A DNA stretch of 64,000 nucleotides from an uncultured Burkholderiaceae bacterium (GTDB lineage Bacteria; Pseudomonadota; Gammaproteobacteria; Burkholderiales; Burkholderiaceae_F): contig CALXQR010000006.1 of NCBI GenBank assembly GCA_944390675.1, positions 62,001-126,000 of the forward strand, written 5' to 3'. Below the pieces are notes generated by a model, which saw only the letters and a list, made by a program, of their open reading frames with translations, did no database searches and was not told the DNA's origin. Below are positions 62,701-64,000 of this stretch, piece after piece. The translations under genes were made by a program, and so were the position numbers. How positions within the stretch are numbered: the stretch's first letter is position 1; each line of letters opens with the position of its first letter.

Positions 62701-64000
62701 TGGATTACAGATATCTCCGTTACTGACGGCGCGAAGAACGTTCTCATTGACTTGGTGAACGCCAACACGGACCGCAACTCCACGGCCCACGCCCTCACCG
62801 TCTACAACTTAAAGGGCAACGCCACCTTTAACATGAGTTTGGACGGCAACCGTGATGTGAGCGACATGCTCTACATCCGTAACGCCAACGGTGAGTACAA
62901 CGTGAACGTTGTTGATGCCGTGACGGTTGACGATATGTATAAAGGCGGCTTAAACGGCTTGCGCTTTGCAACGGTTGGTGCGGGTTCCAAGGCGAAGTTC
63001 CGTGCCTTTACCTATGACAAAGGCGCCTTAAACGTTGAATACGAAGTGGCAACCGACAGCTACGACAACAACCCCGAAAACGACATCTATAACGGCACAG
63101 AGATGTCTCATGAAAAACCGGGCTCCACTGTTGTTGACGGACTCTTCGGTTACGAAGAAGGCGCTGTCGCAACGTTAGCGCTCAATGACGAAGATACGAC
63201 AAAGGCAGCTGACGGCACCATTAGCGAAACCACGAACTTTAAACTTGTGGACCGCAAGGATGCAACGCCGTCTGACTCCGGTAGGACCATCATTGATCAC
63301 GCCCGAGCCAACTACGCCAACGCCGTGCAGCTTGATACGCTCAATAAGCGTCAAGGCGAAATGCGTTTCAGCCAAGGCCATGAAGACGGCCTCTGGGCCC
63401 GTATCCGCCACGATGATATCGGCAAACGTTCTTCCTTCCGCTTGGATAACACCATGGTTGAAGTCGGTGTGGATTCCCGTTACGTCAAAGAAACCGGTGA
63501 ATTCCACACGGGTGTGGCCTTTGACTACATGAATGGCGACACCGATTACCATCACATCAGCGGCGAGGGCGACTTGGATCGCTACGGTGTCTGGTTCTAT
63601 ACCACGTGGCTTGGCAATGAAGGCGACTACACCGACTTCATCATCAAGTGCAGCTTGATCGACAACGAATACAAGATTTACGCGCCCACGACCGGTGAAA
63701 AGATCAAGGGCGACTACGATAACAACGTTATCTCCGTTTCTCTTGAACACGGTAAGAAGTATTCGAACGAAGAGTCCTGGTTCATTGAACCGCAGGCTCA
63801 GCTGCAATACGCCTACGTCACGTCTGCTGAATACACGAACTCGCAAGGCACGGATGTCCGCTTAGACGGCATTCACAGCTTGATCGGCCGCGTGGGTGTG
63901 AGAGCCGGTAAGGATGTCACGCGTGACAATCCCTTCAGCTTCTACGCTCGCGGCGACATCATGCACGAGTTCATGGGTAAGCAAGACATCAAGGCAAAGG
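59769..64000 (+). CDS. Phase-variable autotransporter (frame-shifted at a G10 tract; runs off the window)
   Basis: ATG 59769 opens MTNYNHKFKKNLIADWIG..., which hits the G10 tract and stops at 59862-59864. The next frame, from about 59857, continues open to 64000 (about 1381 codons): the rest of an extended signal peptide (KAFIVASALATSLSFSSTAFA), a long Asn/Ser/Gly-rich beta-helix passenger with many repeats of G.YGIY type, and the start of an outer-membrane barrel domain (from about 63340, MRFSQGHEDGLWARI..., GVDSRYVKETGEFHTGVAFDYM). G9 or G12 would join the frames. As assembled the gene is OFF. The end is outside the window. Confidence 0.88.
59845..59854 (+). repeat. G10 contingency tract inside the autotransporter signal region
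   Basis: Ten G follow CTTC at codon 26 of the frame from ATG 59769. The upstream frame needs a tract of 9 or 12 G to read on into VKTNYLPKAF. Poly-G of this length is prone to slipped-strand errors. Confidence 0.92.

Noticed and set aside
1-64000. CRISPR arrays, rRNA genes, integrases or prophage structural genes
   Set aside because: No regularly spaced repeats, rRNA sequence, recombinase motifs or phage structural proteins were seen on either strand.

Overview
The window reads as chromosomal DNA of a betaproteobacterium, most likely a gut member of the Burkholderiales such as Sutterella, Parasutterella or relatives. This is inferred from the gene set: an anaerobic (class III) ribonucleotide reductase, a tripartite tricarboxylate transporter with a Bug-type binding protein, C69 dipeptidase, altronate-type dehydratase, many MFS/DMT carriers and a large autotransporter. 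Most of the window has moderate GC and GC-leaning codons. Roughly 430-12375 and 59170-62000 are visibly AT-richer. No rRNA, CRISPR array, integrase or prophage structural gene was seen.

Layout. 1-399 is the start of nrdD (minus), preceded by three in-phase NrdR-like boxes. 800-12374 is an AT-rich accessory island: two small unknown genes, then a tightly overlapping seven-gene defence operon (MORC/GHKL ATPase, Z1 helicase, DUF4420 PD-(D/E)XK protein, AIPR protein, Vsr, C5 methyltransferase, HpaII-family endonuclease). 12384-23322 is metabolic and transport: Nudix hydrolase, CynX-like MFS, TctCAB-type transporter, tRNA-Gln, LysR with a divergent MFS, UxaA-type dehydratase, and a periplasmic pair (cyclophilin-like, DUF362). 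23420-25250 is a solitary TnpB element with structured flanking non-coding DNA.

25251-43063: FSR-type MFS with a possible leader RNA, a secreted TPR protein, a umuDC operon whose UmuD carries an extra N-terminal domain and a 27-bp palindromic operator candidate, endonuclease I, an M20 amidohydrolase, a YjjG phosphatase, an esterase, a plasmid-like ParA/RHH pair, glycerate kinase, YjbR protein, a hipBA locus whose HipA lacks key kinase residues, C69 dipeptidase, an orphan FixJ-type regulator and a candidate unannotated small RNA (about 42247-42472, minus).

43213-59166 is mostly housekeeping: Sel1-repeat protein, rlmB, rnr, tRNA-Leu, two DMT exporters, aromatic aminotransferase, MFS, prmB, ABC-F protein, and an LTA-synthase-like sulfatase next to a paralogue that has only the membrane part. 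From 59769 to the right edge runs a large autotransporter whose signal region contains a G10 tract. The gene is out of frame at this length and would be restored with G9 or G12. A second G9 tract lies in its upstream region. This is a classic slipped-strand phase-variation arrangement.

The defence operon is a composite: a complete type II restriction-modification set with mismatch repair (methyltransferase, HpaII-like nuclease, Vsr) is joined by overlapping genes to a MORC-Z1-nuclease-AIPR module. All functional statements are from sequence reading and family knowledge; no search was run.
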